Origin: Adineta ricciae
Taxonomy: Eukaryota; Rotifera; Eurotatoria; Adinetida; Adinetidae
DNA length: 64,000 bases
Assembly (NCBI GenBank): GCA_905250025.1
Contig: CAJNOJ010000202.1
Span: 124,001-188,000, forward strand
Direction of reading: 5' to 3'
Shown here: positions 59,001 to 64,000 of the stretch, in pieces
How positions within the stretch are numbered: position 1 is the first letter of the stretch
Layout of the letters: each line of letters opens with the position of its first letter
The notes under the pieces: generated by a model
Told to the model about the DNA's origin: nothing
What the model saw: only the letters and a program-made list of their open reading frames with translations
Databases searched by the model: none
Translations under genes and position numbers: made by a program

Positions 59001-61746
59001 ATAAGAACCAGATGGTACACCTTTCGTAACTTCTGTTACATTTCGTCGACTGCTGTTACTTGATGAGATGATTGTCAATAGTGGAACATCACCCATCTGT
59101 TGCGGAAACGTGACTACGTATGAGTTGGTATCTAAAGTTACATTAACCGCTAGTGGATAAACTGTTGGTAAATCATTTAAAGCTTTGGCAACATCGTCCT
59201 TATCAGCATACAATGGTATTTCGACTAAACGTTACATAGAAACATACATATGTATTAATTGACATGAACAAAATTACTTGTATAAACCCCTCGGAAACCA
59301 AGTTGAAATGATGTGGATTGGAAAACTACCTTTTGCACTTCGGATACGGCAGTGACGGATGAATTGATCGTATAGACGATTCTCTACAAAAGACAAATAG
59401 ATCGCTACAATATGCACGAAGAAACGAATTTACTTGTTGTTCTCGGATATCCGAACTATTATAACTAATCCGTTGGATTTCGACTATTCCTGAATCTCCA
59501 TTTCCGATGACTGTATTTTCTTCATACATTTTCACTTTGATAGATAAACGAAAAACACCTCGTTGGTTTATTGATCCGACGCATGTCAAATAATAACTGG
59601 AATATCAAAAGTTGTGTACGAATATATGAATATATCTTTCATTTACTTCGTATTGTTATTTAAACAGATTTTCCGTGATACGCTCGCATTTCTGCTGGCA
59701 ATTTGAACGGTATTATTCGGAGTTTCATCCTTACTCCAAAACAAAACACTACCAACATTCGTATCCAATTGAAATATAAAAAACGCAGTCTTGGGCGGAC
59801 GTAAATATCCAATGAACCACACAGTAGTATTGGAAACATTCGCAGCAGAGAACGATGCCCCCTCTACCCATGTTCTATTTGCATTTACACCAGGCATCGG
59901 AGGAGTGGAATTACCCAAGCGATCCTAAAACAGTACGTAGAAGACAAAGACAATGAACATAATAATCACATACTAAATCGATGAATATATTCTCGGAGTA
60001 CATATGAAAGCCACGGCCACCTACACAATCACAACAGAGTATTGTATGGATTTTTTCCTAGATAAAACTACCGTGATAATAAGAACGATTAGTGTTGAAC
60101 ATTTGTGATGTTTGACATCGAATGGTTGTCAAATTGACACTGAGAATTGTGCAAGGTGCATCAGCAATATTGACTGCTAGCAAGTATTGATTATTATTAT
60201 CACTGAAATACTGTCCGTTGATAGTTAGGACTGTACCGCCTTGTAGACTTCCGTTAGTCGGTGAAATATTCGAAATAACTATGTAGAAACAATGTAGAAA
60301 GCAATGTATTGACAACGAAAGGACTTTTACTAGGATAAGTTTGAAAAGTATACAATTGGCCAGTAGCTGACAGTTTGTACAAATTCATCGATATGGAAGA
60401 ACGACCGTAAGAATATGTAACGATCAAACTAACATTGAATATTCCTATAAAAGATGTGAATCGTTTGTTACGAAGAAAGAACGGAAAATGAATCATTTTT
60501 ACCAATAACATTGCTGTCGCAACGACATTGAAGAGAGGTATTTGTAACGTTCGCATAACTAATTTGAAATTTTCATAGGTAAACGCAGTTTTCATGATGA
60601 ACTAGAGAAACTTACAGTGTTCCACGAATAGGATCGATCAAGTTACAAATATAATCACCGATATAAATACTAGTCAAACATAAAAATTTAGAAAAAAACT
60701 ACATGAGAAGTATCTGATTTACCGTGAAATGATTGGAGTTTTGTCTTGAGCACAATAATTCGTATCGCGTGAATAACAATTCGTTCGAAAATTACCATTT
60801 ATCGAAACCAATCTCTGTGGTAAACCAGATACCGTTGAAATACCTGTTATTACCGGTGTATACTGTTGCGCTACATTGAAAAAAGCATAATACAATGTCG
60901 CACCATAGTTCTCTAATGGCACCAAGACGTTATTAACATAAACCCGAACCAGATACTTGCCCTCAGGCATTGCCGTTGTATAGCATAACATTCGAGTATC
61001 AGTGATCTCATTGACGTCAACATCACAATCATATGCAGTGTAGTTATTCACTAATTTGACCTTGTAGGCGGTGTTCGCTGATGAGAATCCAGTGAATGCA
61101 TTAGGTATGAAGCCGGCACCTCGAATCCACAATTCTGTATCGCCATTCGTACCTCCGTTACTTTCATTTCGACCACCATTCTTTCGAGTGGTGACATAGT
61201 ATATATCCGTAGTTAAAACTGAAAGATCGAAGAAAATAGTAAGTCATCATTGTCTTGTCTTAGATATCCAGTGATTACAAGTTTTCGATACTCTCAAACA
61301 CTTAATATTATTTTTTTCATTATGTGTGTTTATTCTCTGAAAAGAAGGAATTGCGTTTTAGTATGTTACTATTTGTTCTATTTTTCTATATGAGTATCGG
61401 TTGAAGTGGACGGCGAAAAACAACAAAATGAAAGACCCATTAAAAGTAAAAACGTATGGATGAATAGAAAAGAAAGGAACTGTTATGCTCGTATGTTTAT
61501 GGAAAAATCATGCAAAATATTCGTTAGTTTTTCAAATTTGTCAAAAATTGATAATACTTATTTCTAACGTCAGCACAGCATAGATGATTATTTGGCTTAT
61601 TAGTAGAAAAGGAAATTTGAATTTCCAATACGGGATTTACAGTAAAAGATATACTCAAACATTAATTATGTATAGAAATACATACCAGTTTCCACAATAA
61701 AAGCCCAAATCAAGAATTGACTTGCGAGTAGATTTCTAAACCTCAT
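53037..61746 (-). CDS. Second fibrocystin-L-like gene, 5' part only (cut at N)
   Basis: The ATG at 61746 starts the same signal-peptide exon as copy A, and the same exons follow: IPT/TIG domains, PA14-like region, a 382-residue open exon (59213-58065), the IPT series (57.5-54.0 kb), the start of G8 domain 1 (53.9-53.4 kb) and the first beta-helix piece (to 53037). All large exons sampled remain open, with no stop or frameshift, so the copy is not an evident pseudogene. Its second G8, later beta-helix and membrane span are missing because the sequence ends at the N. Many substitutions are non-synonymous (roughly 7 percent of residues in a 337-residue exon). Confidence 0.85.
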
Positions 61747-62111
61747 TTTGTGAAATGGCCTATTGTTGAATGATTATTGATTTTATATCGAACTTTTTCT
61801 TGCGTTCTTTGTCATTTGTGTGCATTTTCACACTTTTTTTTCACTCAAAACTGTTTATATTTGTCTTCTGTGACTACAATAGACTGTTTATTCAAAATCA
61901 TGGACAATTTTATTTAAATAACGGAATTGAATTTAAAAGACGAAAATTGACGACGTAAACATGCATCCTGACTGCAAAAGTACACTACAGTCATTCACAT
62001 TTCTAACGCGATGATTTCTCTACGAATTCTTCCAAAACATGAAGAAAAATCTGCGTTTCTCGTAAGTGATTTATTCTATTCAATACGTTTTGAATACATA
62101 GTGATGACGCA
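61747..62111. other. Spacer, copy B equivalent of 43916-44282
   Basis: No gene. It matches the copy A spacer with scattered substitutions and should hold the promoter of the second fibrocystin-like gene. Confidence 0.55.
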
Positions 62112-63168
62112 TTAAAAAATGAGTCTCGAATCACCGCATATTTTACTCATTGGGTGATTCAAATAGGAAAGAAACATCATATCTTGTCTGTCAAGTTCAA
62201 AATCAAAAATCGTCAGATTTTCCATCATTTGATCAGCATCACTTGTGCGAGGATTTATTACAATCCCTTGTTGCCAATGCCAACGAAGCACTACTTGAGC
62301 TGGCTTCTTTCGATGTTTATCTGCAATTTTGATCACGTCAGGATGCCGTAGTAAACATGGAATGGGATTCCAATCCGACCCTAAGAGTCTACTACGATCA
62401 GGACAACCAATCGGTGAATAACTATTAAATGTGATATTATGTTTTTGACAAAAGTCGAGAAGTTCATCTTCGTGCCAATAAGGATGAAACTCGACCTAAA
62501 AACCGAGGAAAAACTAAAGAAATCATGAATAAATGTTAATCAGACTTGATTGACACTTGGTAGCAAAGAATTTAAACTAAAAATTTCAAGCAGATGATTG
62601 ACTTGGTAATTACTAACACCAATGGCACGTACCTGAAAGAGATAGAAAGAGAGTTTTATTCATAAATAAATAAATCTGACATTTGTTTAATGCTCACTTG
62701 TTTCTGTTCAAGCAGTGTTTCCAGTGCTCGCCATGTCTGTATACGTTGATCACGAAACGATGTCATCGATTTATCGGATATTTGACCAGGCCAATGTATA
62801 AGGAGAAGATCGATATAATCCGTTTGTAATGATTTGAGAATAGTAGCAAAATTGTCTAATGCTTGATCATAAGTAGATACATCTACTTTTGAGGTGATAA
62901 ATATTTCCGAGCGAGGTATACCGCTAGCCATCCATCCCGTTCCAATACCATCACGAGATGCATAATCATCGGACGTGTCTATACGACGACCACCCATTTT
63001 TAACCACGTTAACGTGGCATTATGACCTTGATCACGACCCCAGTATTCGCCACCCACACCATTAGGTGTTCCATAACCTCCAGTACCTAACCCAATTACA
63101 GGCATGAAGACATCTTCTTGTGCAGCATTTCGCAGTCTGACACTGATTTGCTCTTTTACCGGATGCAT
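62112..63168 (-). CDS. Aldo/keto reductase (copy B)
   Basis: Same three-exon layout as copy A, with first exon 62698-63168 (471 bp) and last exon ending at the stop 62112-62114. The start is the ATG at 63168. The catalytic Asp and Tyr (RRIDTSDDY), Lys (FITSKVD) and His (LLIHWPG) are conserved, and the C-terminal cofactor segment (INPRTSDADQMMENL) is identical in the sampled part. Only a handful of residues differ from copy A, for example ETLLEQKQ against ETMLERKQ and GTGWMAS against GTGWIAS. It looks functional. Confidence 0.86.
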
Positions 63169-63774
63169 CGTTAAAATCACAAGAATCAAATTGAAATAAA
63201 CGCGTTGAGAATATGTGTATGTTTAATGGGATAAAACAGCACATGTTAGTTGCTAAAAGAAACAGTATGAAAGCCTCCATTATTGTGAGTTTAATCTATT
63301 TTTATTCAATTGCCGTAAGCTACAATAAATTGTGCGTTTTCCATCAACATTCTTTTGAAGGCGTCTCAGTATGGCACCATTCAAATAAATATGTGCATGA
63401 CTTTTCATCTAACACAAAAATATTCATAATGAGTTTTGAGTGTCAATCGCACCGTCAATTATCACACACACTTCGAATGAAATATGTACACTTCATTATG
63501 CTACCACATTTATTTTAAATATAGAGCTTTTTTCGAGTGCTTTTTCAACGATTCGATAAAAAAAAAGAACGCTGCTGCAACAACGACAGCGTTACTTGAA
63601 AGTCTATTTGATAAATTTGTGCCTCACTTGAAAACCTGATAATGTTCCTACGAAGGTAAATTTCATGGTTTTAGTGTGAATCAATTTTAACACATTCATT
63701 CATTCTTGAAGGTAAATGAACACTGTACTTCTAAAAAAACAATTTTTTCCGTCAGTCGCATTCATTGCTAAATA
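63169..63774. other. Divergent promoter region, copy B, with a degraded hairpin
   Basis: Equivalent of 45336-45940. The hairpin seen in copy A is shortened here: AACGCTG and CAGCGTT still pair around 63570-63595, but the inner bases no longer do. No gene seen. Confidence 0.5.
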
Positions 63775-64000
63775 ATGAAGAGCCTAACTGTTTTTTTATA
63801 TTATATCTGGATATCAAATGCTTTCGAACCTGTTCTATTCGGATTGAGTCCATACGGAAACCAATTTCAACCAGCAGATTCAATCGAACTTCTTGCAGTA
63901 TTTCACAATATTCCCTCAGTTCTTCGTTGTACTTTAATTTGCTACAAGAATATACAATGCCGCACGTTCGATTATGACGTCAACTCGCAACAATGTCGTC
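63775..64000 (+). CDS. PAN/apple-like secreted protein, start only (copy B, cut by window end)
   Basis: ATG at 63775 with a signal peptide (MKSLTVFLYYIWISNAFEP), followed by the same Cys module as copy A (RCTLICYKNIQCRTFDYD). The frame is open to base 64000. Differences from copy A are few (KAFEP to NAFEP, NISSVL to NIPSVL, CLTF to CRTF). Confidence 0.8.
   Translation, partial: MKSLTVFLYYIWISNAFEPVLFGLSPYGNQFQPADSIELLAVFHNIPSVLRCTLICYKNIQCRTFDYDVNSQQCR

Larger units (their letters stand above)
53037..64000. repeat. Segmental copy B of the 11-kb block (copy A at 35213-46166)
   Basis: Colinear with copy A to the window end, with small indels and a few percent substitutions spread over exons, introns and spacers. 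It begins exactly at the N and has no counterpart to the 3' two-fifths of the fibrocystin-like gene. Confidence 0.9.

Overview
The window reads as invertebrate nuclear DNA, most probably from a bdelloid rotifer. It is AT-rich, its genes are split by many tiny GT-AG introns (about 50-90 bp), and its families are animal ones (TRPM channel, ionotropic glutamate receptors, a fibrocystin/PKHD1L1-like giant, rhodopsin-type GPCRs). Several traits fit bdelloids: a glutamate receptor with a potassium-channel-type filter, kinesin-light-chain-type TPR arrays, secreted kelch proteins, and near-identical colinear gene copies. The species call is inference.

Layout. 1-1470: 5' half of an ionotropic glutamate receptor gene (minus), cut by the window edge. 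1471-9754: two tandem, almost identical single-exon type II membrane glycosyltransferase genes (plus) and a 293-residue GPCR (minus). 9755-22178: a long plus-strand transcription unit in which a complete TRPM-type channel runs, apparently in frame, into about 50 leucine-rich repeats, one per 84-bp exon. One LRR exon is split by a 432-bp inverted-repeat element with an 8-bp target duplication. 22179-25377: gene-poor, with a dead GPCR and a palindromic transposon remnant. 25378-27051: secreted Cys-rich plus kelch protein. 27286-43915: fibrocystin-L-like giant gene (minus).

44283-50281: aldo/keto reductase (minus), a secreted PAN-like/jelly-roll protein (plus) and a complete glutamate receptor with a TLVGYG pore (plus). 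50373-53035: TPR protein (minus), truncated at a single N at 53036. 53037-64000: a second, slightly diverged colinear copy of 35213-46166, holding the 5' part of the fibrocystin-like gene, a second aldo/keto reductase, and the start of a second PAN-like gene. It is either a tandem duplication or an allelic/homeologous copy wrongly joined at the N.

The genes do not form a pathway. Many encode surface, secreted or sensory proteins. The features most worth a second look are the TRPM-LRR fusion, the exon-splitting element that may be removable as an intron, the potassium-type filter in the glutamate receptor, and the mosaic glycosyltransferase pair.
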